From Zeus faber (lineage: Eukaryota; Chordata; Actinopteri; Zeiformes; Zeidae), in contig OY482861.1 in assembly GCA_960531495.1 (NCBI GenBank), positions 1,860,001-1,924,000 on the forward strand: a DNA stretch of 64,000 nt, written 5' to 3'. The notes under the pieces are model-generated. The model saw only the letters and a program-made list of their open reading frames with translations. It made no database searches and was not told the origin of the DNA. This document shows, in pieces, positions 24,651 to 36,980 of the stretch (positions within the stretch are counted from its first letter, which is position 1; every line of letters begins with the position of its first letter). The position numbers and the translations under genes are program-made.

Positions 24651-27000
24651 AAAGACTGAAAGAAAGAATGAAAGAAAGATTGAAAGAAAGATTGAAAAAA
24701 GAAAGATTGAAAGAAAATTTGAAAGAAAGATTGAAAGAAGGAATGAAAGAAAGATTGAATGAAATATTGAAAGACAGAAAGATTGACAGAAACAATGAAA
24801 GAAAGATTGAAAGATTAAAAGAAAGAATGAAAGAAAGATTGAAAAATTGAAAGATTGAAAGAAAGATTGAAAAAAAGATTGAAAGACTGGAAGAAAGAAT
24901 GAAAGAAAGATTGAAAGATTCAACAAATGAAAGAATGATTGCAAGAAAGATTAAAAAAAGAAAGATTGAAAGAAAATTTGAAAGTATGATTGAAGAAGGA
25001 ATGAAAGAAAGATTGAATGAAAAATTGAAAGACAGAAAGATTGAAAGAAAGAATGAAAGAAAGATTGAAAGATTCAACAATTGAAAGAAAGATTGCAAGT
25101 AAGATTTAAAAAAGAAAGATTGAAAGAAAGAATGAAAGAATGAAAGAAAGATTGAAAGATTGAAAGAAAGAAAGATTGAAAGATTGAATGATTGAAAGAA
25201 AGACTGAAAGAAAGATTGAAAGATTCAAAAATTGAAAAAAATATTGCAAGAAAGATTGAAAAAAGAAGGATTGAAAGAAAGAATGAAAGAAATATTGAAA
25301 GAAAGATGGAAAGAAAGATTGAAAGAAATAACAAAAGAAAGATTGAAAGAAAGAATGAAAGAAAGATTGAAAGATAGATGGAAAGAAAGATTGAAAGAAA
25401 TAAAGATAGAAAAATTGAAAGTAAGAAAGAATGAAAGAAAGATTGAAAGATTGAAATATTGAAAGAAAGAATGAAAGAAAGATTGAAAGATGAAAGAAAG
25501 ATTGAAAGATTGAAAGATTGAAAGATTGAAATAAAGATTAAAAGTTTGAAAGAAAGATTGAAAGAAAGATTTAAAGAAAGAAAGATTGAAAGTAAGAAAG
25601 ATTGAAAGAAATATTGAAAGAAAGATTGAAAAAAAGAAAGATTGAAAGAAAGATTGAAAGAAAGATTGACGGACAGAAAGATTGAAAGAAAGAATGAAAG
25701 AAAGATTGAAAGAAAGAATGAAAGAAAGATTGAAAGATTAAACAATTGAAAGAAAGATTGCAAGAAAGATTGAAAAAAGAAAGATTGAAAGAAATAATAA
25801 AAGAAAGATTGAAAGAAAGATGGAAAGAAAGAAAGATTGAAAGAAATAACAAAAGAAAGATTGAAAGAAAGAATGAAAGAAAGATTGAACGATTGGAAAC
25901 AATATTGAAAGAAAGAAAGATTGAAAGTAAGATAGATTGAAAGAAAGAATGAAAGAAAGATTGAAAGATTGAAAGAAAGAATGAAAGAAAGATTGAAAGA
26001 TTGAAAGAAAGATTGAAAGATTGAAAGATTTAAATAAAGATTGAAAGTTTGAAAGAAAGATTGAAAGAAAGATTTAAAGAAAGATTGAAAGACTGAAAGA
26101 AAGAATGAAAGGCAGATTGAAAGAAAGATTGAAAGTAAGAAGGTTTGAAAGAAAGAATGAAAGAAAGATTGAAAGATTGCAAGAAAGAATGAAAGAAAGA
26201 TTGAAAGATTGAAATATTGAAAGAAAGAATGAAAGAAAGATTGAAAGATTGAAACAAAGAATGAAAGAAAGATTGGAAGAAAGATTGAAAGATTGAAAGA
26301 TTGAAATAAATATTGAAAGTTTGAAAGAAAGATTGAAAGAAAGACTGAAAGAAAGATTGAAAGATTGAAAGAAAGATTGAAAGAAAGATTGAAAGATTGA
26401 ACGAAAGAATGAAAGAAAGATTGAAAGATTGAAAGAAAGATTGAAAGAAAGATTGAAAGAATGAAAGATTGAAATAATGATTCAAAGTTTGAAAGAAAGA
26501 TTGAAAGAAAGATTTAAACAAAGAAAGATTGAAAGTAAGAAAGATTGAAAGAAATATTGAACGAAAGATTGAAAGAAAGGATGAAAGAAAGATTGAAAGA
26601 AAGATTGAAAAAAAGAAATATTGAAAGAAAGATTGAACGACTGAAGGAAAGAATGAAAGAAAGATTGAAAGAAAGATTGAAAGAAAGAAATATTGAAGGA
26701 AAGATTGAAAGATTGAATGATTGAAAGAAAGACTGAAAGAAAGATTGACAGACAGAAAGATTGAAAGAAAGAATGAAAGAAAGATTGAAAGAAAGAATAA
26801 AAGAAATATTGAAAGATTAAACAATTGAAAGAAAGATTGCAAGAAAGATTGAAAAAAGAAAGATTGAAAGAAAGAATAAAAGAAAGATTGAAAGAAAGAT
26901 GGAAAGAAAGAAAGATTGAAAGAAATAACAAAAGAAAGATTGAAAGAAAGAATGAAAGAAAGATTGAACGATTGGAAGAAATATTGAAAGAAAGAAAGAT
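24650..27000. repeat. Region D block with ~1.08-kb-spaced copies
   Basis: The segment starting at 25746 matches the one starting at 26825 (shift 1,079). Both follow the TTAAACAATTGAAAGAAAG marker and contain GATTGCAAGAAAGATTG. Between them is ordinary GAAA/GATT repeat with the GACGGACAG and GACAGACAG variants. Confidence 0.65.
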
Positions 27001-27821
27001 TGAAAGTAAGATAGATTGAAAGTAAGAATGAAAGAAAGATTGAAAGATTTAAAGAAAGAATGAAAGAAAGATTGAAAGATTGAAATATTGAAAGAAAGAA
27101 TGAAAGAAAGATTGAAAGATTGAAAGAAAGAATGAAAGATTGAAAGATTGAAATAAAGATTGAAAGTTTGAAAGAATGATTGAAAGAAAGATTTAAAGAA
27201 AGATTTAAAGAAAGATTGAAAGACTGAAAGAAAGAATGAAAGGCAGATTGAAAGAAAGATTGAAAGTAAGAAAGATTGAAAGAAAGAATGAAAGAAAGAT
27301 TGAAAGATTGCAAGAAAGAATGAAAGAAATATTGAAAGATTGAAATATTGAAAGAAAGACTGAAAGAAAGATTGAAAGTAAGAAAGAAAGATTGAAAGAA
27401 AGATTGAAAGAAAGATTTAAAGAAAGAAAGAAAGATTGAAAGAAAGATTGAAAGAAAGATTGAAAGAAAGATTGAAAGAAAGAATGAAACAAAGATTGAA
27501 ATAAAGAATGAAAGAAAGATTGAAAGAAAGATTGAAAGAAAGAAAGATTTAAAGATTGAATGATTGATAGAAAGACTGAAAGAAAGAATGACGGACGGAA
27601 AGATTGAAAGAAAGAATGAAAGAAAGATTGAAAAAAAGATTGAAAGACTGAAAGAAAGAATGAAAGAAACATTGAAAGATTAAACAATTGAAAGAAAGAT
27701 TGCAAGAAAGATGGAAAGAATGAAAGATTGAAATAATGATTGAAAGTTTGAAAGAATGATTGAAAGAAAGATTTAAACAAAGAAAGATTACATTTACATT
27801 TACATTTAGTCATTTAGCAGA

Positions 27822-27838
27822 CGCTTTTATCCAAAGCG
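27822..27838 (-). other. LINE 3' stem-loop, copy 1
   Basis: CGCTTT (27822-27827) and AAAGCG (27833-27838) form a perfect six-base stem around a five-base loop, close to the 3' tail of the element. In L2-like LINEs and SINEs that share their tails, a stem-loop here is thought to be recognised by the reverse transcriptase. Confidence 0.7.
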
Positions 27839-27943
27839 ACTTACAAGGGAGAATAACATTCAGCTACATTGCGACAGAGATTAGTGTAACAACAACATTG
27901 GTGTAACAATAAATTCTGCAAGGTGGTGCTAAGTAATTGTAGA

Positions 27944-28051
27944 TTAGGACAGGAGGTACTCACTGAAGAGCTGGGTCTTCAGGTGCTTCTTAAAGACAGA
28001 GAGGGAGGTCCCCGCTCTGGTCATTTTTGGCAGCTCGTTCCACCAACGTGG
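27944..28051 (-). pseudogene. C-terminal remnant of a LINE reverse-transcriptase ORF, copy 1
   Basis: An open frame of 35 codons plus TAA survives on the minus strand. It begins PRWWNELPKMTRAGTS and ends in SEYLLS, with FKKHLKTQLF between. In LINE proteins this is the extreme C-terminus, downstream of the polymerase domain, so no catalytic residues are present. Upstream the frame runs straight into the GAAA repeat. It has no start codon of its own and cannot make a functional enzyme. Confidence 0.75.
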
Positions 28052-29739
28052 AAGATTGCAAGATTGAAAGAAAGAATGAAAGATTGAAAGAAAGAATGAA
28101 AGAATGATTGAAAGAAAGAATGAAAGAATGAAAGAAAGATTGAAAGATTGAAAGAAATATTGAAAGAAAGAGAGAATGAAAGTAAGAAAGATGGAAAGAA
28201 AAATTGAAAGATTGAAAGATTGAAAGAAAGAATTAAAGAAAGATTGAATGATTGAAAGATTGAAAGAAAAATTGAAAGAAAGATTGAAGAAAGAAAGATT
28301 TAAAGAAAAAAAGATTTAAAGAAAGATTGAAAGACTAAAAGTAAGAATGAAAAAAAAGATTGAAAAAAGAAAGAAAGATTGAAAGAAAGATTGAAAGAAA
28401 GATTGAAAGAAAGAATGAAAGTTTGAAAGAAAGATTGAAAGAAAGATTGAAAGAAAGATTGAAAGACTGAAAGAAAAAATGAAAGAAAGATTAAAAGAGA
28501 GATTGAAAGATTGAAAGATTGAAAGAAAGAATGAAAGATTGAAAGAAAGAATGAAAGAATGAATGAAAGATTAAAAGATTGAAAGAAATATTGAAAAAAA
28601 GAAAGATTGAAAGTAAGAAAAATTGAAAGAATGAATGAAAGAAACAAAAAAAGACTGATAAAAAGAAAGAATGTTTGAGAGATCAAAATATTTAAAGAAA
28701 GAAAGATTGAAAGAATGTTTGAGAGATCAAAATATTTAAAGAAAGAAAGATTGAAAGAAAGATTTTAAGACTGAATTAAAGAATTAAAGAAAGATTGAAA
28801 GAAAGGTTGAAAGATAGAATGAAAGACTAAAAAAAAGAATGAAAGAAAGATTGAAAGGTTGAAAGAAAGAATGAAAGAATGAAAGAAAGATTGAAAGATT
28901 GAAAGAAAGATTGGAAGAAAGAATGAAAGTATGAAAGAAAGATTGAAAGATCGAAGGAAAGATTGAAAGAACGATTGAAAGAAAGAATGAAAGAATGAAA
29001 GAAAGATTGAAAGATTGAAAGAAAGATTGAAAGTAATAAAGATTGAAAGAAGGAATGAAGGAAAAATTGAATGTTTGAAAGACTGAAAGAATGAATGAAA
29101 GAAAGCTTGAAAGAAAGATTGAAAGAAAGATTTTAAGAAAGGTTGAAAGACTGAAAGAAAGAATGAAAGAAAGAATGATTGAAAGATTGAAAGAAAGAAT
29201 GAAAGATTGAAAGAAAGAATATAAGAACGATTGAAAGAAAGATTGAAAGTAAGATTGAAAGTTTGAAAGAAAGATTGAAAGACTGAAGGAAAGAATGAGT
29301 GAAAGATTGAAAGATAGATTAAAAGAAAAAAAGATTGAAAGTATTAAAGACTGAAAAAAATATTGAAAGAAAGATTGAAAGATTGAAAGATAGAATGAAA
29401 GAAAGATTGAAAGATTGAAAGATTGAAAGAAAGAATGAAAGAAAGATTGAAAGAAAAAAATATTGAAGGAAAGATTGAAAGATTGAATGACTGAAAGAAA
29501 GAAAGACTGAAAGAAAGATTGACAGACAGAAAGATTGAAAGAAAGAATGAAAGAAAGATTGAAAGAAAGAATGAAAGAAAGATTGAAAGAAAGAATGAAA
29601 GAAAGATTGAAAGATTGAAAGAAAGATTGAAAGAAATATTTAAAGAAAGATTGAAAGACTGAAAGAAAGAATGAAAGAAATAATTAAAGAAAGATTGAAA
29701 GAACGAATGTAAGAAAGATTGAAATAAAGATTGAAAGTT

Positions 29740-29930
29740 TGAAAGAAAGATTGAAAGAAAGATTTAAAGAAAGAAAGATTGAAAGAAATATTGAAAGAAA
29801 GATTGAAAGAATTAACAAAAGAAAGATTGAAAGAAAGATTGAAAGTTTGAAAGAAAGATTGAAAGAAAGATTTAAAGAAAGAAAGATTGAAAGAAATATT
29901 GAAAGAAAGATTGAAAGAATTAACAAAAGA
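29740..29930. repeat. 108-bp local tandem duplication
   Basis: A segment with GAAAGTTTGAAAG, GATTTAAAGAAAG and AATTAACAAAAG is present twice in succession. The AATTAACAAAAG words at 29810 and 29918 are 108 bp apart. The equivalent place in copy 2 of the large unit (about 33,400-33,480) has it once. Confidence 0.82.
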
Positions 29931-31460
29931 AAGATTGAAAGAAAGAATGAAAGAAAGATTGAACGATTGGAAGAAATATTGAAAGAAAGATAGATTGAAA
30001 GTAAGATAGATTGAAAGAAAGAATGAAAGAAAGATTGAAAGATTTAAAGAATGAATGAAAGAAAGATTGAAAGATTGAAATATTGAAAGAAAGAATGAAA
30101 GAAAGATTGAAAGATTGAAAGAAAGATTGAAAGATTGAAAGATTGAAATAAAGATTGAAAGTTTGAAAGAAAGATTGAAAGAAAGAATGAAAGAAAGATT
30201 GAAAAAAAGATTGATAGACTGAAAGAAAGAATGAAAGAAACATTGAAAGATTAAACAATTGAAAGAAAGATTGCAAGAAAGATGGAAAGAATGAAAGATT
30301 GGAATAATGATTGAAAGTTTGAAAGAAAGATTGAAAGAAAGATTTAAACAAAGAAAGATTGAAAGAAAGAAAGATTGAAAGAAATATTGAACAAAAGATT
30401 GGAAGAAAGGATGAAAGAAAAATTGAAAGAAAGATTGAAAGAAAGATTGAAAGAAAGATTGAAAGAATGATTTAAACAAAGAAAGATTGAAAGTAAGAAA
30501 GATTGAAAGAAATATTGAAAGAAAGATTGAAAGAAAGGATGAAAGAAAGATTGAAAGAAAGATTGAAAGATTGAAATATTGAAAGAAAGAATGAAAGAAA
30601 GATTGAAAGATTGAAAGAAAGATTGAAAGATTGAAAGATTGAAAGTAAGATAGATTGAAAGTAAGAATGAAAGAAAGATTGAAAGATTTAAAGAAAGAAT
30701 GAAAGAAAGATTGAAAGATTGAAATATTGAAAGAAAGAATGAAAGAAAGATTGAAAGATTGAAAGAAAGAATGAAAGATTGAAAGATTGAAATAAAGATT
30801 GAAAGTTTGAAAGAATGATTGAAAGAAAGATTTAAAGAAAGATTTAAAGAAAGATTGAAAGACTGAAAGAAAGAATGAAAGGCAGATTGAAAGAAAGATT
30901 GAAAGTAAGAAAGATTGAAAGAAAGAATGAAAGAAAGATTAAAAGATTGCAAGAAAGAATGAAAGAAATATTGAAAGATTGAAATATTGAAAGAAAGACT
31001 GAAAGAAAGATTGAAAGTAAGAAAGAAAGATTGAAAGAAAGATTGAAAGAATGATTTAAAGAAAGAAAGAAAGATTGAAAGAAAGATTGAAAGAAAGATT
31101 GAAAGAAAGATTGAAAGAAAGAATGAAACAAAGATTGAAATAAAGAATGAAAGAAAGATTGAAAGAAAGATTGAAAGAAAGAAAGATTTAAAGATTGAAT
31201 GATTGATAGAAAGACTGAAAGAAAGAATGACGGACGGAAAGATTGAAAGAAAGAATGAAAGAAAGATTGAAAAAAAGATTGAAAGACTGAAAGAAAGAAT
31301 GAAAGAAACATTGAAAGATTAAACAATTGAAAGAAAGATTGCAAGAAAGATGGAAAGAATGAAAGATTGAAATAATGATTGAAAGTTTGAAAGAATGATT
31401 GAAAGAAAGATTTAAACAAAGAAAGATTACATTTACATTTACATTTAGTCATTTAGCAGA

Positions 31461-31477
31461 CGCTTTTATCCAAAGCG
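31461..31477 (-). other. LINE 3' stem-loop, copy 2
   Basis: A perfect six-base stem with a five-base loop, identical to the one at 27822-27838. Confidence 0.7.
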
Positions 31478-31582
31478 ACTTACAAGGGAGAATAACATTC
31501 AGCTACATTGCGACAGAGATTAGTGTAACAACAACATTGGTGTAACAATAAATTCTGCAAGGTGGTGCTAAGTAATTGTAGA

Positions 31583-31690
31583 TTAGGACAGGAGGTACTC
31601 ACTGAAGAGCTGGGTCTTCAGGTGCTTCTTAAAGACAGAGAGGGAGGTCCCCGCTCTGGTCATTTTTGGCAGCTCGTTCCACCAACGTGG
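31583..31690 (-). pseudogene. C-terminal remnant of a LINE reverse-transcriptase ORF, copy 2
   Basis: This is the same 35-codon remnant as at 27944-28051, with the same stop codon and no substitutions seen. It is non-functional for the same reasons: no catalytic domain and no start. Confidence 0.75.
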
Positions 31691-34089
31691 AAGATTGAAA
31701 GATTGAAAGAAAGAATGAAAGATTGAAAGAAAGAATGAAAGAATGATTGAAAGAAAGAATGAAAGAATGAAAGAAAGATTGAAAGATTGAAAGAAATATT
31801 GAAAGAAAGAGAGAATGAAAGTAAGAAAGATGGAAAGAAAAATTGAAAGATTGAAAGATTGAAAGAAAGAATTAAAGAAAGATTGAATGATTGAAAGATT
31901 GAAAGAAAAATTGAAAGAAAGATTGAAGAAAGAAAGATTTAAAGAAAAAAAGATTTAAAGAAAGATTGAAAGACTAAAAGTAAGAATGAAAAAAAAGATT
32001 GAAAAAAGAAAGAAAGATTGAAAGAAAGATTGAAAGAAAGATTGAAAGAAAGAATGAAAGTTTGAAAGAAAGATTGAAAGAAAGATTGAAAGAAAGATTG
32101 AAAGACTGAAAGAAAAAATGAAAGAAAGATTAAAAGAGAGATTGAAAGATTGAAAGATTGAAAGAAAGAATGAAAGATTGAAAGAAAGAATGAAAGAATG
32201 AATGAAAGATTAAAAGATTGAAAGAAATATTGAAAAAAAGAAAGATTGAAAGTAAGAAAAATTGAAAGAATGAATGAAAGAAACAAAAAAAGACTGATAA
32301 AAAGAAAGAATGTTTGAGCGATCAAAATATTTAAAGAAAGAAAGATTGAAAGAATGTTTGAGAGATCAAAATATTTAAAGAAAGAAAGATTGAAAGAAAG
32401 ATTTTAAGACTGAATTAAAGAATTAAAGAAAGATTGAAAGAAAGGTTGAAAGATAGAATGAAAGACTAAAAAAAAGAATGAAAGAAAGATTGAAAGGTTG
32501 AAAGAAAGAATGAAAGAATGAAAGAAAGATTGAAAGATTGAAAGAAAGATTGGAAGAAAGAATGAAAGTATGAAAGAAAGATTGAAAGATCGAAGGAAAG
32601 ATTGAAAGAACGATTGAAAGAAAGAATGAAAGAATGAAAGAAAGATTGAAAGATTGAAAGAAAGATTGAAAGTAATAAAGATTGAAAGAAGGAATGAAGG
32701 AAAAATTGAATGTTTGAAAGACTGAAAGAATGAATGAAAGAAAGCTTGAAAGAAAGATTGAAAGAAAGATTTTAAGAAAGGTTGAAAGACTGAAAGAAAG
32801 AATGAAAGAAAGAATGATTGAAAGATTGAAAGAAAGAATGAAAGATTGAAAGAAAGAACATAAGAACGATTGAAAGAAAGATTGAAAGTAAGATTGAAAG
32901 TTTGAAAGAAAGATTGAAAGACTGAAGGAAAGAATGAGTGAAAGATTGAAAGATAGATTAAAAGAAAAAAAGATTGAAAGTATTAAAGACTGAAAAAAAT
33001 ATTGAAAGAAAGATTGAAAGATTGAAAGATAGAATGAAAGAAAGATTGAAAGATTGAAAGATTGAAAGAAAGAATGAAAGAAAGATTGAAAGAAAAAAAT
33101 ATTGAAGGAAAGATTGAAAGATTGAATGACTGAAAGAAAGAAAGACTGAAAGAAAGATTGACAGACAGAAAGATTGAAAGAAAGAATGAAAGAAAGATTG
33201 AAAGAAAGAATGAAAGAAAGATTGAAAGAAAGAATGAAAGAAAGATTGAAAGATTGAAAGAAAGATTGAAAGAAAGATTTAAAGAAAGATTGAAAGACTG
33301 AAAGAAAGAATGAAAGAAATAATTAAAGAAAGATTGAAAGAACGAATGTAAGAAAGATTGAAAGATTGAAAGATTGAAATAAAGATTGAAAGTTTGAAAG
33401 AAAGATTGAAAGAAAGATTTAAAGAAAGAAAGATTGAAAGAAATATTGAAAGAAAGATTGAAAGAATTAACAAAAGAAAGATTGAAAGAAAGAATGAAAG
33501 AAAGATTGAACGATTGGAAGAAATATTGAAAGAAAGATAGATTGAAAGTAAGATAGATTGAAAGAAAGAATGAAAGAAAGATTGAAAGATTTAAAGAATG
33601 AATGAAAGAAAGATTGAAAGATTGAAATATTGAAAGAAAGAATGAAAGAAAGATTGAAAGATTGAAAGAAAGATTGAAAGATTGAAAGATTGAAATAAAG
33701 ATTGAAAGTTTGAAAGAAAGATTGAAAGAAAGAATGAAAGAAAGATTGAAAAAAAGATTGATAGACTGAAAGAAAGAATGAAAGAAACATTGAAAGATTA
33801 AACAATTGAAAGAAAGATTGCAAGAAAGATGGAAAGAATGAAAGATTGAAATAATGATTGAAAGTTTGAAAGAAAGATTGAAAGAAAGATTTAAACAAAG
33901 AAAGATTGAAAGAAAGAAAGATTGAAAGAAATATTGAACAAAAGATTGGAAGAAAGGATGAAAGAAAAATTGAAAGAAAGATTGAAAGAAAGATTGAAAG
34001 AAAGATTGAAAGAATGATTTAAACAAAGAAAGATTGAAAGTAAGAAAGATTGAAAGAAATATTGAAAGAAAGATTGAAAGAAAGGATGA

Positions 34090-36980
34090 AAGAAAGATTG
34101 AAAGAAAGATTGAAAGATTGAAATATTGAAAGAAAGAATGAAAGAAAGATTGAAAGATTGAAAGAAAGATTGAAAGATTGAAAGATTGAAATAAAAATTG
34201 AAAGTTTGAAAGAAAGATTGAAAGAAAGATTGAAAGACTGAAAGAAAAAATGAAAGGCAGATTGAAAGAAAGATTGAAAGATTGCAAGAAAGAATGAAAG
34301 AAATATTGAAAGATTGAAATATTGAAAGAAAGAATGAAAGAAAGATTGAAAGATTGAAAGAAAGATTGAAAGATTGAAAGATTGAAATAAAGATTGAAAG
34401 TTTGAAAGAAAGATTGAAAGATTTAAAGAAAGATTGAAAGAAAGATTGAAATAAAGATTGAAAGTTTGAAAGAAAGAAAGAAGATTGAATGAAAGATTGA
34501 AAGAAAGATTGAAAGAAAGAATGAAACAAAGATTGAAATAAAGAGTGAAAGAAAGATTGAAAGAAAGATTGAAAGAAAGAAAGATTGAAAGATTGAATGA
34601 TTGAAAGAAAGACTGAAAGAAAGAATGACGGACAGAAAGATTGAAAGAAAGAATGAAAGAAAGATTGAAAAAAAGATTGAAAGATTAAACAATTGAAAGA
34701 AAGATTGCAAGAAAGATGGAAAGAATGAAAGATTGAAATAATGATTGAAAGTTTGAAAGAAAGATTGAAAGAAAGATTTAAACAAAGAAAGATTGAAAGT
34801 AAGAAAGATTGAAAGAAATATTGAACGAAAGATTGAAAGAAAGGATGAAAGAAAGATTGAAAGAAAGATTGAAAGATTGAAAGAAAGATTGAAAGAAAGA
34901 TTGAAAGAATGATTTAAACAAAGAAAGATTGAAAGTAAGAAAGATTGAAAGAAATATTGAACGAAAGATAGAAAGAAAGGATGAAAGAAAGATTGAAAGA
35001 AAGAATGAAAAAAAGAAACATTGAAAGAAAGATTGAACGACTGAAGGAAAGAATTAAAGAAAGATTGAAAGAAAGATTGAAAGAAAGATTGAAAGATTGA
35101 AAGAAAGATTGAAAGAAAGATTGAAAGAATGATTTAAACAAAGAAAGATTGAACGTAAGAAAGATTGAAAGACATATTGAACGAAAGATTGAAAGAAAGG
35201 ATGAAAGAAAGATTGAAAGAAAGATTGAAAGATTGAAAGAAAGATTGAAAGAAAGATTGAAAGAATTAAATATTGAAATAATGATTGAAGTTTGAAAGAA
35301 AGATTGAAAGAAAGATTTAAACAAAGATAGATTGAAAGTAAGAAAGATTGAAAGAAATATTGAACGAAAGATTGAAAGAAAGGATGAAAGAAAGATTTAA
35401 ACAAAGATAGATTGAAAGTAAGAAAGATTGAAAGAAATATTGAACGAAAGATTGAAAGAAAGGATGAAAGAAAGATTGAAAGAAAGATTGAAAAAAGAAA
35501 GATTGAAAGAAAGATTGAAAGAAAGATTGAAAGAAAGAAATATTGAAGGAAAAATTGAAAGATTGAATGATTGAAAGAAAGACTGAAAGAAAGATTGACA
35601 GAAAGAAAGATTGAAAGAAAGAATGAAAGAAAGATTGAAAGAAAGAATGAAAGAAAGATTGAAAGATTAAACAATTGAAAGAAAGATTGCAAGAAAGATT
35701 GAAAAAGAAAGATTGAAAGAAAGAATTAAAGAAAGATTGAAAGAAAGATGGAAAGAAAGAAAGATTGAAAGAAATAACAAGAGAAAGATTGAAAGAAAGA
35801 ATGAAAGAAAGATTGAACGATTGGAAGAAATATTGACGGAAAGAAAGATTGAAAGTAAGATAGATTGAAAGAAAGAATGAAAGAAAGATTGAAAGATTTA
35901 AAGAAAGAATGAAAGAAAGATTGAAAGATTGAAATACTGAAAGAAAGAATGAAAGAAAGATTGAAAGATTGAAAGAAAGATTGAAAGATTGAAAGATTGA
36001 AATAAAGATTGAAAGTTTGAAAGAAAAATTGAAAGAAAGATTTAAAGAAAGATTGAAAGACTGAAAGAAAGAATGAATGGCAGATTGAAAGAAAGATTGA
36101 AAGTAAGAAAGATTGAAAGAAAGAATGAAAGAAAGATTGAAAGATTGCAAGAAAGAATGAAAGAAATATTGAAAGATTGAAATATTGAAAGAAAGAATGA
36201 AAGAAAGATTGAAAGATTGAAAGAAAGATTGAAAGAAAGATTGAAAGATTGAAATAAACATTGAAAGTTTGAAAGAAAGATTGAAAGAAAGATTTAAAGA
36301 AAGAAAGATTGAAAGAAAGATTGAAAGAAAGATTGAAAGAAAGAATGAAACAAAGATTGAAATAAAGAATGAAAGAAAGATTTAAAGAAAGATTGAAAGA
36401 AAGAAAGATTGAAAGATTGAATGATTGAAAGAAAGACTGAAAGAAAGAATGACGGACAGAAAGACTGAAAGAAAGAATGAAAGAAAGATTGAAAGAAAGA
36501 ATGAAAGAAAGATTGAAAGATTAAACAATTGAAAGAAAGATTGCAAGAAAGATTGAAAAAAGAAAGATTGAAAGAAAGAATTAAAGAAAGATTGAAAGAA
36601 AGATGGAAAGAAATATTGAAATAAAGATTGAAAGTTTGAAAGAAAGATTGAAAGAAAGATTTAAACAAAGAAAGATTGAAAGTAAGAAAGATTGAAAGAA
36701 ATATTGAACGAAAGATTGAAAGAAAGGATGAAAGAAAGATTGAAAGAAAGATTGAAAAAAAGAAAGATTGAAAGAAAGATTGAATGACTGAAGGAAAGAA
36801 TGAAAGAAAGATTGAAAGAAAGATTGAAAGAAAGAAATATTGAAGGAAAGATTGAAAGATTGAAAGATTGAAAGTAAGATTGAAAGAAAGATTGAAATAA
36901 TGATTGAAAGTTTGAAAGAAAGATTGAAAGAAAGATTTAAAGAAAGAAAGAAATATTGAAAGAAAGATTGAAAGAAAGAT
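34090..36980. repeat. ~2.85-kb higher-order unit, copy 1
   Basis: This block matches the following one at a shift of 2,882 on its left part and 2,838 on its right part. A 44-bp segment near 35090-35135, present here and missing near 37970, accounts for the change. It includes distinctive text: GAAAGAAAGAAGATTGAATG near 34470, GACGGACAG near 34628, and two GATTTAAACAAAGATAG words near 35320 and 35395. Confidence 0.87.

Larger units (their letters stand above)
27788..28051 (-). mobile_element. 5'-truncated L2-like LINE fragment, copy 1
   Basis: This ~264-bp stretch is the only kind of sequence in region D that is not GAAA repeat. On the minus strand it reads: end of a reverse-transcriptase ORF (28051 to 27944), a ~130-bp 3' UTR, a stem-loop CGCTTT-TATCC-AAAGCG, and a 3' tail of three TAAATG units (27791-27808 on the plus strand). 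A WNELP...SVFKKHLKTQLF ending is typical of L2/CR1-group LINE proteins, and this tail plus stem-loop is very common in teleost genomes. It is severely 5' truncated, as usual for dead LINE copies. AAGATT lies on both sides but is too common in the array to prove a target duplication. The LINE call is strong; the exact clade is inferred. Confidence 0.8.
27000..30639. repeat. ~3.64-kb higher-order unit, copy 1 (contains LINE fragment)
   Basis: The sequence from about 27000 recurs from about 30639 at a shift of 3,639, including the LINE fragment. From about 29.9 kb onward the shift falls to 3,547. A 108-bp tandem duplication in copy 1, marked by AATTAACAAAAG at 29810 and 29918, together with 16 extra bases in copy 2 near 33360, explains the 92-bp difference exactly. 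Confidence 0.88.
31427..31690 (-). mobile_element. 5'-truncated L2-like LINE fragment, copy 2
   Basis: This copy matches copy 1 base for base by eye and lies 3,639 bp downstream of it. The flanks match as well; the first difference is just outside the element (GATTGAAAG here, GATTGCAAG after copy 1). It is therefore a passenger of the 3.6-kb tandem duplication and not a second insertion. Confidence 0.82.
30639..34191. repeat. ~3.55-kb higher-order unit, copy 2 (contains LINE fragment)
   Basis: This is the partner of 27000-30639. Homology ends at about 34191, where copy 2 continues GAAATAAAAATTG while copy 1 had already run into the start of copy 2 (GAAAGTAAGATAG). That is the pattern of a simple two-copy tandem duplication. 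Confidence 0.88.

Noticed and set aside
18802..24652. Minus-strand frames of 514-659 codons as membrane proteins because of hydrophobic Phe/Leu/Ile runs
   Set aside because: The hydrophobicity comes from TTT, CTT and ATT triplets of the repeat complement. There are no turns, charged loops or signal-like starts, and several overlapping frames look alike.
27788..28051. tRNA-derived SINE
   Set aside because: The tail resembles SINEs that borrow L2 ends, but the body reads as a reverse-transcriptase C-terminus and no A/B-box tRNA-like head is present.
27780..28060. Target-site duplication AAGATT around the LINE fragment
   Set aside because: AAGATT is one of the commonest words in the array, so its presence on both sides is expected by chance.
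31427..31690. Second independent LINE insertion
   Set aside because: Both flanks match those of copy 1 at the same 3,639-bp spacing, so it was copied with the satellite block.
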